Of a stretch of DNA of 34,997 nt, positions 14,962 through 24,559 are shown piece after piece. The notes below the pieces were generated by a model. That model was given only the letters and a program-made list of their open reading frames with translations, did not search any database and was not told where the DNA came from. The first letter of the stretch is position 1, and each line of letters starts with the position of its first letter. The stretch is from an uncultured beta proteobacterium (GTDB taxonomy: Bacteria > Pseudomonadota > Gammaproteobacteria > Burkholderiales > SG8-39): the NCBI GenBank assembly GCA_902826155.1, contig CADEDU010000078.1, forward strand, positions 1 through 34,997, written 5' to 3'. The position numbers were made by a program, and so were the translations under genes.

Positions 14962-16859
14962 GACGCGCGCGCCCCTGCGGTCTCATCGGGCAGGAAGCGC
15001 GCCCGCAGGCCGCCCGCCACGCCTTGCGGGAAGGCGAGCACGAGCAGCAGGATCACCAGTCCAAGCAATGCGCGCCAGTACTCGGTGGCGCGTGCAACCG
15101 AGTCCTGCAGCAACGTGAACAGCGCAGCGCCCACCAGCGGCCCGCTCAGCGTCTGCAATCCACCAAGCAACACCATCACGAGGCCGTCGATCGAACGGCT
15201 CACGGCGATGACTTCGGGCGATATCGTGCCCTTGGCGAACGCGAACAGTGCACCCGCCAGGCCGCACACCAGACCGGCGACGACGAACGCGGCCCAGTTG
15301 ATGCGCATCACGTCCAGCCCAATGGCATCGGCGCGCAGCGGCGAGTCGCGACCGGCGCGCATGGCGTAGCCGAACGGCGAGAACAGCATGCGACGCAACA
15401 GCAGCACGCCGCCCACGCACAGCGCCAGGGTCAGGTAGTAGTAGGCCCACTTCTCCGACAGCCACGGCGCGGGCCACACGCCGACCACGCCGTTGGAGCC
15501 GCCGGTCAACTCGTCCCACTGGAAGATGATCGACCAGACGATCTGCGCGAACGCGAGCGTGAGCATCGCCAGATACACACCCGATAGCCGCACGCAGAAC
15601 CAGCCGAACAGCAGCGCGCCCAGCCCCGCCACCAGCGGTGCGGTCATCAGCGCAACCTCCATCGGCAGCGCGAGCGCCTTCAGGAACAGTCCTGCCCCGT
15701 AAGCCCCCAGACCGAAGTAGGCAGCGTGTCCGAACGAATGCATGCCGCCCGGACCCATGATGAAGTGCAGGCTCGCAGCGAACAGCACGGCGATGAGCAC
15801 GTCGATCATCAGCACGGTTATGTACGGCGAGACCATCTCCACCAGCGGGACGGTCAGCAAGGCGGCGAGCACGATCCAGCCGAGCTTGCGCACGATGGGT
15901 GGTGCCGGTCGGATCGGTGGCTCGATCTCGGCAGCGTGACGCGTGGGCCCCTGCTGCTTGCCGAGCAGACCCCAGGGGCGCCAGATGAGCACGGCCGCCA
16001 TCACCAGAAATTCCACCACGAGCGTGAGCTTGGAGAAGGAGAACGTCGCGCCGAACAGGCTCACCTGGCCGATGCCGATGCAGAACGCCTTGATCTCCGC
16101 AATCAACAGCGCAGCCAGAAATGCACCCGGGATGCTGCCCATGCCGCCGACCACCACGACGACGAACGCATCGCCGATCGCGGCAAGGTCGAGAGTCTGG
16201 TTGGCTGGCTCGCGCGGCACCTGCAATGCGCCGCCCAGTCCGGCGAGCAGCGCGCCGAGCGCGAACACGCTGGTAAACAGCCACGCCTGGTTCACGCCGA
16301 GCGCACTCACCATCTCGCGATCCTGCGTGGCCGCGCGCACCAGCGTGCCCCAGCGCGTCCGGCGCAGCAGCCACCACATCACCCCAAGCACCAGCGGACC
16401 GACGAAGATGAGCGCCAGGTCGTACTCGGGAAACTTCTTGCCGAGGATGTCGACCGAGCCGCGCAGCCCTGCCGCGCGCGGACCGAGCAGGTCCTCCGGG
16501 CCCCAGATCGACACCACAACGTCCTTGAACACCAGCACCAGCGCGAAGGTAGCGAGCAGTTGAAACAGCTCGGGTGCCTGATAGATCCGGCGCAGCAACA
16601 GCATTTCGATGATCACACCGATCGCCGCGACCACCAGCGCCGCGAGCAGCACACTGGTCCAGAAGCCAAGCGGTGAGCCGCCGAGCCGGCTGACGAACGA
16701 ATAGCCGACGTACACGCCCAGCATGTAGAACGAACCGTGCGCGAAACTCACCACACGCGTCACGCCGAAGATCAGCGACAGGCCCGCCGCGATCAGGAAC
16801 AGCGTGGACGCGCCGGCGAGCCCGTTCAAGAACTGAACGACGATACTCGACAGCTCCAT
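14958..16859 (-). CDS. Fused LivH-LivM permease of the second importer
   Basis: A single uninterrupted 633-residue frame contains both permeases. Residues about 1-300 are LivH-like (FLNGLAGASTLFLIAAGLSL, then VTRVVSFAHGSFYML and VVVVGGMGSIPGAFLAAL). A charged linker follows (about 305-325, KQQGPTRHAAEIEPPIRPAP). Residues about 330-620 are LivM-like (IMGPGGMHSFGHAAYFGLGAYG and VMVLLGGLQTLSGPLVGA). The linker should lie in the cytoplasm, joining two halves that are separate in the first importer. Fused LivHM permeases are known in other bacteria; here both coupling segments look intact. The gene starts 85 bases after the binding-protein gene and overlaps the LivG-like gene by four bases. Confidence 0.93.
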   Translation of the reverse strand: MELSSIVVQFLNGLAGASTLFLIAAGLSLIFGVTRVVSFAHGSFYMLGVYVGYSFVSRLGGSPLGFWTSVLLAALVVAAIGVIIEMLLLRRIYQAPELFQLLATFALVLVFKDVVVSIWGPEDLLGPRAAGLRGSVDILGKKFPEYDLALIFVGPLVLGVMWWLLRRTRWGTLVRAATQDREMVSALGVNQAWLFTSVFALGALLAGLGGALQVPREPANQTLDLAAIGDAFVVVVVGGMGSIPGAFLAALLIAEIKAFCIGIGQVSLFGATFSFSKLTLVVEFLVMAAVLIWRPWGLLGKQQGPTRHAAEIEPPIRPAPPIVRKLGWIVLAALLTVPLVEMVSPYITVLMIDVLIAVLFAASLHFIMGPGGMHSFGHAAYFGLGAYGAGLFLKALALPMEVALMTAPLVAGLGALLFGWFCVRLSGVYLAMLTLAFAQIVWSIIFQWDELTGGSNGVVGVWPAPWLSEKWAYYYLTLALCVGGVLLLRRMLFSPFGYAMRAGRDSPLRADAIGLDVMRINWAAFVVAGLVCGLAGALFAFAKGTISPEVIAVSRSIDGLVMVLLGGLQTLSGPLVGAALFTLLQDSVARATEYWRALLGLVILLLVLAFPQGVAGGLRARFLPDETAGARAS

Positions 16860-16944
16860 CGAACCGGACTCTCCCCTACGCCACCGCGCACGGCGTGTGC
16901 CGGCGGCAGCCTTTGTTGTTGTATGACTTGTACCGTCGCGGCCT

Positions 16945-18177
16945 TCAGTTTGCCGGCCGCATCTTCTTCACTTCGGCGTCCGGCGGCAGGTGCTTTGCGC
17001 CGTCCTCATAACGATAGTTGATCATCACGCCTTTACCGTCCTTCAGCGCGGTGCGCCCGACGTACACCCCCATCGTCGCCTGATGATCCTGCGGCCGGAA
17101 CTGGAACTTGCCTAACGGCGAGTTCACTTCCAGCCCCTGGAACGCCTTGATCAGTTTCTCGGTGTCGGTGGATCCGGCTTTGCGGATGCCCGCGGCGATA
17201 GACATGATCGTGGTGTAGCCGACCAGCGAGCCGATACGCGGATAGTCCTTCCAGCGCTTCTGATACGCCTCCATGAACTTCGCGTGCTCGGGCGTGCCGA
17301 TGCCATACCAGGGATAACCCGTGACCCACCAACCCTGCGGCGCCTCGTCCTTGAGCGGATCGATGTACTCGGGCTCGCCCGTGAGCAGGCTCACGACCTC
17401 TTTGCCGGCGAAGAGGCCACGCGTGTTGCCCTCGCGCACGAACTTCGCCAGATCGGCGCCGAACAACACATTGAAGATCGCATCGGGCTTCATGTCGGCC
17501 AGCGCCTGCACCACCGCGCCCGCGTCGATCTTGCCCAGCGGCGGCGCCTGCTCGCCCACGAACTCGACGTCAGGCTGCGCTTTCTTGAGCAGCTCCTTGA
17601 ACGTCTTCGCAGCCGATTGCCCGTACTCGTAATTCGGATACACGACGGCCCAGCGCTTCTTGCCGGCCTTGGCCGCTTCGGGCACCAGCATCGAGGCCTG
17701 CATGTACGTCGAGGGGCGCAAGCGGAAGGTGTAGCGATTGCCGTTGTCCCACACGATCTTGTCGGTGAGCGCTTCGGAAGCGAGGAAGAAGATCTTCTTC
17801 TGCTTGGCGAAATCAGTGAGTGCCACGCCGATGTGCGAGAGGAAACTGCCCGAAAGCAGCACCACCTTCTCGCGCGAAACCAGCTCTTCGGCGGCACGCA
17901 CCGCGTCACCGGGGTTGGCACCGTCGTCACGCCACACCACTTCGAGTTTCTTGCCGAGCAATCCGCCGGATGCGTTGATCTCCTCGACCGCGAGTTCCCA
18001 GCCCTTCTTGTACGGTTCGAGGAACTGCGGCTGCGCCTTGTAGCTGTTCACCTCGCCGATGCGGATCGTGTTCTGCGCGACCGCCGCGGTCGACAACGAT
18101 ACCGCCAGCGCGGCCGGTAGCGCGATCGAAAGCACCATCGGCGCCGCCCCGAACCAGTTCACCCTGCTCGATTTCAT
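16945..18177 (-). CDS. Substrate-binding protein of the second Liv-type importer
   Basis: This 410-residue periplasmic binding protein has a Sec-type signal peptide, with a hydrophobic core about residues 10-30 ending AAVAQ and cleavage probably near residue 34. The mature part starts NTIRIGEVNSYKAQ and has the Peripla_BP_6 features EEINASGGLLGKKLEV and YPNYEYGQSAAKTF. It binds solute for the fused permease encoded next. Its start overlaps the Rieske oxygenase stop by four bases (ATGA). It is clearly different from the first importer's binding protein in both export signal and sequence, so the two importers probably take different solutes. Confidence 0.92.
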   Translation of the reverse strand: MKSSRVNWFGAAPMVLSIALPAALAVSLSTAAVAQNTIRIGEVNSYKAQPQFLEPYKKGWELAVEEINASGGLLGKKLEVVWRDDGANPGDAVRAAEELVSREKVVLLSGSFLSHIGVALTDFAKQKKIFFLASEALTDKIVWDNGNRYTFRLRPSTYMQASMLVPEAAKAGKKRWAVVYPNYEYGQSAAKTFKELLKKAQPDVEFVGEQAPPLGKIDAGAVVQALADMKPDAIFNVLFGADLAKFVREGNTRGLFAGKEVVSLLTGEPEYIDPLKDEAPQGWWVTGYPWYGIGTPEHAKFMEAYQKRWKDYPRIGSLVGYTTIMSIAAGIRKAGSTDTEKLIKAFQGLEVNSPLGKFQFRPQDHQATMGVYVGRTALKDGKGVMINYRYEDGAKHLPPDAEVKKMRPAN

Positions 18178-19232
18178 GCTCGCTCCTGTTGAAGATTGTT
18201 CGTTATCGATGTGTTCTGTTCGGCCGCGATCAGACGGTTCAGCGTGCGGTTCATCCTGACGCTGCCGGCATCGAGCGCGAGCTTAACCCGCAGATCGATT
18301 CGCGGATCGGCCTCGGCCTGCTCCACACCGGCGAGCACCGCTCGATCCTCATCGAACGCGATCACGAACTGCTCGGTGATTTCGCGCGAGACCGTCGCGT
18401 CATCGAGCGCGAAGTTGCGTAGTTGCAGCCAGAAGTAATGGGTGGTCGTGGGCGTTTCAGGCGTCAGGAAGTGACACGAGTAGATGCGCACGCCACGTTG
18501 GCGCGCTTCGTCGGAATCGCCTGAGCCGGGTGCATGCGCACCGAAGTCGACCACCGCAATCGACGGCGGATACCAGTAGTAGTACTGCCAGCGATCGACG
18601 TTGCCCGACCATTTGCCGAAGCGCTGCAGGATCGGCGGTGCCTTCGCATCGCGCGTCCAGCGCGTCACCAGCACCACGTCGCCCGACTGCGTCGCCTCGA
18701 TCGGGATGTCTGCCATCGCGGCGGTGCCGAGCGTGCTCTTGTGGACGAAGCTCACGTGCGCCGGATCGAGCAGGTTCTCCACCAGCAGTTCGTAGCGTGC
18801 CCCGACGTGGGTGTACGGGCCGGTGTTGAGCGCAAATCCCGCCGCCCCCCAGGGAATGTTGCCGAACAGAAGCGAACGATCGGCGCGAGCGGGTTCGCCC
18901 ATCCAGATCCACACCATGCCCATGTGCTCGGCGACCGGATAGCTGCGCGCCCGGGCTTGCTCAGGGATTCGGGTCTGCCCGGGAATGCGGATGCAGCGGC
19001 CATCAGGACCGAAGGTCATGCCGTGGTAGCCGCACTGAATCGCATCGCCCTGGCGCTCACCCATCGACAGCGGAAGGAGCCGATGCGGGCAGCGATCGAG
19101 CAGTGCCGCAGGCGCACCGCTTTCGGTGCGATACAGCGCCACCGGCTCACCGAGGATGCGCCGCGCGAGGATCGCTTCGCGCAGTTCGTGAGACCAGGCG
19201 GCGACGTACCAGCAGTTGCGAAGAAAGGCCAT
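18174..19232 (-). CDS. Rieske non-heme iron oxygenase (VanA-like type)
   Basis: This 352-residue cytoplasmic oxygenase carries an N-terminal Rieske [2Fe-2S] domain with C48-x-H50 and C67-x2-H70 (RCPHR and CGYHGM). The C-terminal catalytic domain has the iron-site segment NLLDPAHVSFVH with D156, H159 and H164, and a later EDRAVLAGVE stretch. It resembles the single-component-subunit oxygenases of the vanillate O-demethylase and phthalate-dioxygenase side of the family, which demethylate or hydroxylate aromatic acids using electrons from a separate ferredoxin reductase. No reductase gene is in the window. It is the first gene of the second importer operon, translationally coupled to the binding protein, which implies that it acts on the imported compound. 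Calling it vanA would over-reach. Confidence 0.9.
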   Translation of the reverse strand: MAFLRNCWYVAAWSHELREAILARRILGEPVALYRTESGAPAALLDRCPHRLLPLSMGERQGDAIQCGYHGMTFGPDGRCIRIPGQTRIPEQARARSYPVAEHMGMVWIWMGEPARADRSLLFGNIPWGAAGFALNTGPYTHVGARYELLVENLLDPAHVSFVHKSTLGTAAMADIPIEATQSGDVVLVTRWTRDAKAPPILQRFGKWSGNVDRWQYYYWYPPSIAVVDFGAHAPGSGDSDEARQRGVRIYSCHFLTPETPTTTHYFWLQLRNFALDDATVSREITEQFVIAFDEDRAVLAGVEQAEADPRIDLRVKLALDAGSVRMNRTLNRLIAAEQNTSITNNLQQERA

Positions 19233-19261
19233 GGCGGCAGGACGCGTCGAACGATGCCGCC

Positions 19262-19267
19262 ACTATA
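19262..19267 (-). promoter_or_regulatory. Possible -10 element of the Rieske/importer operon
   Basis: On the minus strand TATAGT lies about 30 bases before the Rieske oxygenase start. The hexamer 17 bases further upstream does not resemble a -35, so an activator would probably be needed. This is a candidate only. Confidence 0.25.
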
Positions 19268-19390
19268 AGGCGATTCGAGCGGATGGATCGGCGGGGCAAA
19301 GCAGCGCTGCTGCGCGGCAGCCCGGCGGATCGAACTGCGACCGCAATACCGCTGCGGCACGCGATCAAGGCAATCGGGCCAACCGACCGA

Positions 19391-19774
19391 TCACTCGCGC
19401 AGATCTTCCAGGATGCTCTGCAACTCGGCCCGCAATGCGGCGAGATCGACGCCATCGTCGGCGGCTGCCTTGCGGGTAGCGGCGGCCTGATCGAGGCGGT
19501 TGCGGGCGCCGCTGATGGTGAAGCCCTGCTCGTAGAGCAGTTCGCGAATGCGGCGGATCAGAAGTACCTCGTGGTGTTGGTAGTAGCGCCGGTTGCCCCG
19601 ACGCTTGACCGGCTTGAGCTGGGTGAACTCCTGCTCCCAATACCGCAGCACGTGCGGTTTGACGCCGCAAAGGTCGCTCACTTCACCGATGGTGAAGTAC
19701 CGCTTCGCCGGGATGGCGGGGAGGCTACTGGTTGGCAGCGGCTTGCTGCTGTTGCTGTTGGAACCGCTGTCCAT
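19391..19774 (-). CDS. MerR-family transcriptional regulator downstream of ihfA
   Basis: This 127-residue protein has a MerR-type winged helix, with [27 protein letters not shown] (about 24-50) as helix-turn-helix and [13 protein letters not shown] as the wing. A coiled-coil dimerisation segment follows (about 90-127). It lacks cysteines for metal sensing in the C-terminal part. A small MerR-like gene after ihfA is a conserved feature of proteobacterial pheST-ihfA operons; its target is generally not known. The ATG lies inside ihfA, overlapping it by 50 bases, and the polar N-terminus ([11 protein letters not shown]) is read from the same repetitive DNA as the IHF tail. Confidence 0.9.
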   Translation of the reverse strand: MDSGSNSNSSKPLPTSSLPAIPAKRYFTIGEVSDLCGVKPHVLRYWEQEFTQLKPVKRRGNRRYYQHHEVLLIRRIRELLYEQGFTISGARNRLDQAAATRKAAADDGVDLAALRAELQSILEDLRE

Positions 19775-20060
19775 CGTGCGCCTCTTCGACGAGGGCCTTG
19801 AGCTTCTGACTGGCGTGGAAGGTCACCACGCGCCGTGCCGTAATCGGAATTTCCTCGCCGGTTTTGGGGTTTCGTCCGGGGCGCTGCGGTTTGTTACGAA
19901 GCTGAAAATTGCCGAAACCGGACAGCTTGACACTCTCGCCACGCTCGAGGGCCATGCGGATCTCCTCGAAAAACGCTTCGACCATGTCCTTGGCCTCGCG
20001 CTTGTTGAGGCCCACTTTCTCGAAGAGCAGATCGGCGAGTTCCGCCTTCGTGAGCGTCAC
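19725..20060 (-). CDS. ihfA: Integration host factor alpha subunit
   Basis: This 111-residue member of the HU/IHF family pairs with IHF beta to bend DNA at specific sites. Hallmarks are [23 protein letters not shown] at the N-terminus, [12 protein letters not shown] (about 46-57) and the DNA-intercalating arm [12 protein letters not shown] (about 62-73). The core ends near residue 97; about 14 further residues are mostly glutamine and alanine (run of six Q, then AAANQ), an extension not usual for IHF alpha. It starts 11 bases after the pheT stop, the standard arrangement. The tail is encoded in the region shared with the merR-like gene. Confidence 0.96.
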   Translation of the reverse strand: MTLTKAELADLLFEKVGLNKREAKDMVEAFFEEIRMALERGESVKLSGFGNFQLRNKPQRPGRNPKTGEEIPITARRVVTFHASQKLKALVEEAHDGQRFQQQQQQAAANQ

Positions 20061-20071
20061 GGATTGACCCC

Positions 20072-22486
20072 CTAGGTGCGTAGCTCGGCGTGGAATTTCG
20101 CTGCGAGGTCGGAGCGGATTTTGGCCAGAGCCGCATCCACTTCCTGATCGGTGAGAGTGCGTTCAGTATCTTGCATAACTATCCGAAACGCAACGCTTTT
20201 TTTGCCTTTTGACACACCGTCATCACGGTACAAATCGAACAGTCGTGCACCCCGTACGATGCTGATTCCGGCACCTTCGATCGCCGCCACCATGGCCTGC
20301 GCCGGGACTTCGTTCGGAACCCAGAACGCCTGATCGCGGAACACCGCGGGAAGCTTGGAAACCTCGGTATGGGTGGGAATCGGAACAGCCAGCAGCGGTG
20401 CCGTGTCCAGTTCAAACAGCACCGGTGCCCGCCCAAGCTCGTACTTCTGCACCCAAGCGGGATGCAACTCGCCGATCCATCCGGCGGGACGACCGTCGAT
20501 CACCACGCGGGCGCAGCGGCCTGGATGAAAGGCCGGATGCTGCGTCGCAACAAAATCGGCGGCGTAGCCGCGCAGCAGACCTTCCAGATCGGCCTTGACG
20601 TCAAAGAAGTCGGCGAACGCCTTGGTGCTGCCCCACTGCTGCTCGAGCGCCAGCCCGTGAGCCGCGCCGGCGATGAGCGTTGGCTGATCAAAGCCCGCAA
20701 CCGTGAGCGGCCCATCTGCCACCGCGGGATCACGGCGGAACACCCGACCGACCTCGAACACCCGAATCCGGTCGAGCTGGCGGTTGAGGTTGTAGCGGAT
20801 GTTGGCGATCAGGCCGCCGACCAGGCTCGAACGCATCACCGCGAGCTGGCTCGCTATCGGGTTGAGCAGCTGGATCGGCGCCTCGTTGCCGGCGAAGTCC
20901 CGCTCCCAGCCAGGTTCGACGAAGCTGAAGTTGACGACTTCTTGATAGTCGCAAGCGGCGACGATGTCGCGCAGCTCGTGCAGCGAGCGCGTGGCCTCCA
21001 ACGGGTGCGACATGCTGGCGCGCGCCAGCGGCGGCAGCGCCGGAATGCGATCGAAGCCGTACACCCGGGCGACTTCCTCGATCAGATCCTCCTCGATATT
21101 GATGTCGAAGCGGTGCGACGGAGGCGTGACTACGAACTCGACCACGCTGCCCGCCCCTTCGATCCGGACGTCGAGGCCGAGGCGACGGAAGATCGATTCC
21201 ATTTCGTTCGGCGCGATCGGCACGCCGATGACACGCTGCGCCCGCTCGACGCGCATGCGCACCGGCTTGCGATCCGGCAGACGGGCAACGGTGTCAACGG
21301 TCGGGCCGGGTTCGCCGCCGCAGATCTCTAGGATCAGCTGCGTGGCGCGTTCGATGCCAGCGACGTTGTTGGCGAAATCGACGCCGCGCTCGAAGCGGTG
21401 CGAGGCGTCGCTCGAGAAGTTGTAGCGGCGCGCGCGACCGGCGATCGCCTCGGGAAAGAAGAACGCCGATTCGAGAAACACGTTGCGCGTGCTCTCCTCG
21501 GCCTTGGTGCTGTCGCCGCCCATGATGCCGGCCAGACCGATCGCGCCGGAGTCATCGCAGATGGCGAGCACGTCACGGTCGAGCTCGATGGTTTGTTCGT
21601 TGAGCAGCTTCAGTTGTTCGCCCTTGCGCCCCCAACGTACATCGATGCGGCCGCGCAGCTTGTCCAGATCGTAGACGTGCAACGGCCGGCCCAACTCGAG
21701 CATGACGTAGTTGGTGACGTCCACCAGCGCGGAGATGGAGCGCTGACCGGCACGCTCGAGCCGGTCTTTCATCCACCGCGGCGTTGCAGCGGCAGCGTTG
21801 ACGTTGCGGATGACTCGACCGGCGAAGCGCCCGCAGCCATCGACATCGGTGAGCGTGACCGGAAAACGGTCTTCGATTCTCGCCGGGACCGGATCGACCT
21901 TGGGCCGCCGCAGCGGCGCCCCCGAGAGCGCCGCCACTTCGCGCGCGACGCCGAGCACCGACAGGCAATCGGGCCGGTTGGGCGTGAGTTTGAGCAACAG
22001 CACGTGGTCGTCGAGCGCGAGCACACCACGCACATCGGCACCGATCGGCGCGTCGGCCGGCAGCGCGAGCAGGCCGGAGTGGTCCTGCGACAGTCCCAGC
22101 TCGCGCGCCGAGCAGAGCATGCCCTGGCTTGCCACGCCGCGCATCGTCGCCGCCTTGATCTCGAGCGGCTGGTCGGCGGACGTTCCCGGCAGTTTCGCGC
22201 CGATCACCGCGAGCGGCGCCTTCATGCCGACAGCGACGTTCGGCGCACCACACACGATCGAGAGCGGTTCGCCCGTGCCGATATCCACGCGGCACACGCG
22301 CAGCCGGTCGGCGTTGGGATGTTTGTCGGCGCTCAACACGTGCCCGACCACCACGCCGCTGAACGGACGGGCGAGCGGTTCGCACGACTCCACTTCCAGT
22401 CCGGACATGGTCAACAGGTCGGACAATTCGCCGATCTTCATGGCCGGATCGACCATCGAGCGAAGCCACTGTTCGGAGAACTGCAT
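20072..22486 (-). CDS. pheT: Phenylalanyl-tRNA synthetase beta subunit
   Basis: This 804-residue protein is of normal length for the beta chain, which with PheS forms the alpha2-beta2 enzyme that charges tRNA-Phe. The N-terminal OB-fold tRNA-binding domain is seen about residues 40-150 ([21 protein letters not shown]). The B3/B4 editing region follows, then B5, the catalytic-like core, and a C-terminal ferredoxin-fold anticodon-binding domain ([16 protein letters not shown], then [10 protein letters not shown]). The gene lies 95 bases after pheS. Nothing unusual was noticed. Confidence 0.97.
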   Translation of the reverse strand: MQFSEQWLRSMVDPAMKIGELSDLLTMSGLEVESCEPLARPFSGVVVGHVLSADKHPNADRLRVCRVDIGTGEPLSIVCGAPNVAVGMKAPLAVIGAKLPGTSADQPLEIKAATMRGVASQGMLCSARELGLSQDHSGLLALPADAPIGADVRGVLALDDHVLLLKLTPNRPDCLSVLGVAREVAALSGAPLRRPKVDPVPARIEDRFPVTLTDVDGCGRFAGRVIRNVNAAAATPRWMKDRLERAGQRSISALVDVTNYVMLELGRPLHVYDLDKLRGRIDVRWGRKGEQLKLLNEQTIELDRDVLAICDDSGAIGLAGIMGGDSTKAEESTRNVFLESAFFFPEAIAGRARRYNFSSDASHRFERGVDFANNVAGIERATQLILEICGGEPGPTVDTVARLPDRKPVRMRVERAQRVIGVPIAPNEMESIFRRLGLDVRIEGAGSVVEFVVTPPSHRFDINIEEDLIEEVARVYGFDRIPALPPLARASMSHPLEATRSLHELRDIVAACDYQEVVNFSFVEPGWERDFAGNEAPIQLLNPIASQLAVMRSSLVGGLIANIRYNLNRQLDRIRVFEVGRVFRRDPAVADGPLTVAGFDQPTLIAGAAHGLALEQQWGSTKAFADFFDVKADLEGLLRGYAADFVATQHPAFHPGRCARVVIDGRPAGWIGELHPAWVQKYELGRAPVLFELDTAPLLAVPIPTHTEVSKLPAVFRDQAFWVPNEVPAQAMVAAIEGAGISIVRGARLFDLYRDDGVSKGKKSVAFRIVMQDTERTLTDQEVDAALAKIRSDLAAKFHAELRT

Positions 22487-22581
22487 CGGGGTCTATCGAA
22501 ACAGGCGAAGGAGCGTGGATCGGAACATCGGTTGTTGTTGCTCGTCGGCGCCCCGGCAACCGGGCGCACCGCAGATCGACG

Positions 22582-23598
22582 TCACGCGAACTGGCGCAGG
22601 AAACGCAGATCGCCGTCGAAAAACAATCGCAGATCGTTGATGCCGTAGCGAAGCATCGTGAGCCGCTCCAGACCCGAGCCGAACGCGAAGCCGATGTAGC
22701 GCTCCGGATCGAGTCCGAAGTTGCGCACGACTTCAGGGTGCACCTGACCCGAGCCGGAAATCTCCAGCCAGCGACCTTTGAGCGGCCCGCTGCCGAATGC
22801 AACGTCGATCTCGGCCGACGGCTCGGTAAACGGAAAGAACGACGGTCGGAAGCGCACGTCGAGGCGGTCGGTCTCGAAGAACTGGCGCAGGAAATCGGTG
22901 TAGACGCCCTTGAGGTCGGCGAAGCTCACGTTCTCGTCGATCCACAGGCCTTCGACCTGATGGAACATCGGCGAATGGGTGGCATCGGAATCGACGCGAT
23001 AGGTGCGTCCGGGCGCAATCACCTTGATCGGCGGCTTGTGCGTGCGCGCGTAGCGCACCTGCATCGGACTGGTATGCGTGCGCAGCAGCAACTGCAGCCC
23101 GCTCGAGTCCTTCGCATCGATGTAGAACGTGTCCTGCATCGAGCGCGCCGGATGATTCTCCGGATTGTTGAGCGCGGTGAAGTTGAACCAGTCGGTTTCG
23201 ATCTCCGGCCCGTCGGCCACGTCGAAGCCGATCGATCGGAAGATGCCCTCGATGCGCCGCCAGGTGCGGATCACCGGATGAATGCCGCCGCGAGCGCGGC
23301 CGCGCCCCGGCAGCGTGACGTCGATCGCCTCCTCAGACAGGCGCGCAGAAAGCTTTTCGCGCTCGAGTGCATCGCGACGTTCGGCTAGCGCGGTTTCGAC
23401 GCGATCCTTGGCGCCATTGATGCGAGCCCCGGCGGCGCGGCGCTCATCGGGCCCGAGCTTGCCCAGACCTTTGAGCAACGCGGTGAGCGCGCCGTCCTTG
23501 CCCAGATAGCGCGCCTTGGTCTGTTCCAGACGCGCGAAGTCACCGGCCGCGCCGATCTGCTCGAGCGCGGACGCGACGATGGAGTCGAGATCCTGCAT
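22582..23598 (-). CDS. pheS: Phenylalanyl-tRNA synthetase alpha subunit
   Basis: With ATG 23598 the protein has 338 residues, the usual size. An N-terminal coiled coil (about 1-85) contacts tRNA. The class II catalytic core follows, with [22 protein letters not shown] (motif 2 region) and [22 protein letters not shown] (motif 3). The frame is open to a TTG at 23616, but the ATG gives the family-typical MQDLDSIV start. It catalyses aminoacylation of tRNA-Phe together with PheT and lies 61 bases after rplT. Confidence 0.97.
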   Translation of the reverse strand: MQDLDSIVASALEQIGAAGDFARLEQTKARYLGKDGALTALLKGLGKLGPDERRAAGARINGAKDRVETALAERRDALEREKLSARLSEEAIDVTLPGRGRARGGIHPVIRTWRRIEGIFRSIGFDVADGPEIETDWFNFTALNNPENHPARSMQDTFYIDAKDSSGLQLLLRTHTSPMQVRYARTHKPPIKVIAPGRTYRVDSDATHSPMFHQVEGLWIDENVSFADLKGVYTDFLRQFFETDRLDVRFRPSFFPFTEPSAEIDVAFGSGPLKGRWLEISGSGQVHPEVVRNFGLDPERYIGFAFGSGLERLTMLRYGINDLRLFFDGDLRFLRQFA

Positions 23599-23659
23599 GC
23601 TGCGAGTCGGTTGCAAGTCAGACGCGGCGCCGCTCGGATGGCGCGCCGCAGCCTGATCG

Positions 23660-24019
23660 TTACGCGGTGACCTTGGCCTTCACATCGCCGACGATCTTGG
23701 CGAACGCGGGCTTGTCCAACACCGCCAGATCGGCCAGCACCTTGCGATCGATCTCGATCGCAGCCTGCTTCAGCCCGTGCATGAACGCGCTGTACGTCAT
23801 GCCGTGCTCGCGCACCGCGGCGTTGATACGCGCGATCCACAGCGCCCGGAAATCGCGCTTGCGCACACGGCGATCGCGATAGGCGTACTGCCCCGCGCGC
23901 ATGACGGCTTCCTTGGCGATGCGAAATACATTGCCGCGTCGACCGCGAAAACCCTTGGCTTCATTCAGAACCTTCTTGTGGCGCGCACGCGCCGTGACTC
24001 CACGTTTGACTCGCGGCAT
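23660..24019 (-). CDS. rplT: Ribosomal protein L20
   Basis: This 119-residue, very basic protein matches L20 throughout: [18 protein letters not shown] at the start, [15 protein letters not shown], then [19 protein letters not shown]. It is an early 23S rRNA binder in large-subunit assembly. In E. coli L20 also represses translation of rpmI and rplT by binding their mRNA; whether this leader does so is not evident. The gene lies 79 bases after rpmI. Confidence 0.97.
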   Translation of the reverse strand: MPRVKRGVTARARHKKVLNEAKGFRGRRGNVFRIAKEAVMRAGQYAYRDRRVRKRDFRALWIARINAAVREHGMTYSAFMHGLKQAAIEIDRKVLADLAVLDKPAFAKIVGDVKAKVTA

Positions 24020-24098
24020 GGTCTATCCGTCCTTGATCGATTGGTTATCCCGCGCCGCACGCTCGGCTGACCGTGCGGCGAAACCCGTTGCGTCGCGC

Positions 24099-24299
24099 CT
24101 ATCCGGCGTACGGCAGCATCGCCTTGATCGCGCGCTCGTTCGACGGCGATACGCCGGTCGCACCGCGCAGATGGCGTTTGCGTTTGGTGGGTTTCTTGGT
24201 GAGGATGTGACGGAGGAAGGCCTGTCCGCGCTTGATGCGTCCGGACCCGGCCACGCGGAACCGCTTCGAGGCGGCGCGCTTGCTTTTCATCTTCGGCAT
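24099..24299 (-). CDS. rpmI: Ribosomal protein L35
   Basis: This 66-residue basic protein begins [20 protein letters not shown] and contains [23 protein letters not shown], typical of L35. An AAAGGGA Shine-Dalgarno precedes ATG 24299, and a small hairpin (CCTCGCGTGAGG) lies just before it. The gene is between infC and rplT, its standard position. Confidence 0.97.
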   Translation of the reverse strand: MPKMKSKRAASKRFRVAGSGRIKRGQAFLRHILTKKPTKRKRHLRGATGVSPSNERAIKAMLPYAG

Positions 24300-24559
24300 G
24301 ACTACTTCCCTTTTATGGCCTCACGCGAGGTGGCCCTCGGAACGAGAGCGCTTGCAAACCCTGCGCGACTTGTTATGCGGGCGGACACTCGCTTGCGATT
24401 GCACTGCAAGCGGCATCTCCGCGCGATGCGAGCCGCCGCCATCGGGCAACGGCACACAACGGGGTGCTGGCGACTAGAGCACCGGCGGCAACCAGTTTCT
24501 ACATCCAGCCTTGTTTCACATGCACCGCCGCTGCTGGCGGCGCGAATCGAATTCTTGCC
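24300..24559 (-). other. infC-rpmI intergenic leader
   Basis: This 260-base gap is longer than the others in the operon. It contains a strong GC hairpin just after infC (CGCCGCCAGCAGCGGCGG on the minus strand) and a small one before rpmI. In enteric bacteria this region carries the L20 autoregulatory structures; a pseudoknot equivalent was not demonstrated here. No reading frame in it is convincing. Confidence 0.35.

Noticed and set aside
15726..16676. 316-codon plus-strand frame opposite the fused permease
   Set aside because: Dominated by Gln/His/Arg/Asp as expected from reverse reading of hydrophobic codons; the minus-strand permease is certain.
14958..16859. Frameshift or assembly artefact joining two permease genes
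   Set aside because: The frame is continuous with a sensible charged linker, and fused LivHM proteins are known.
18174..19232. Specific assignment as vanillate O-demethylase (vanA)
   Set aside because: The fold and metal motifs fit, but no vanB-type reductase is adjacent and the ligand cannot be read from the sequence.
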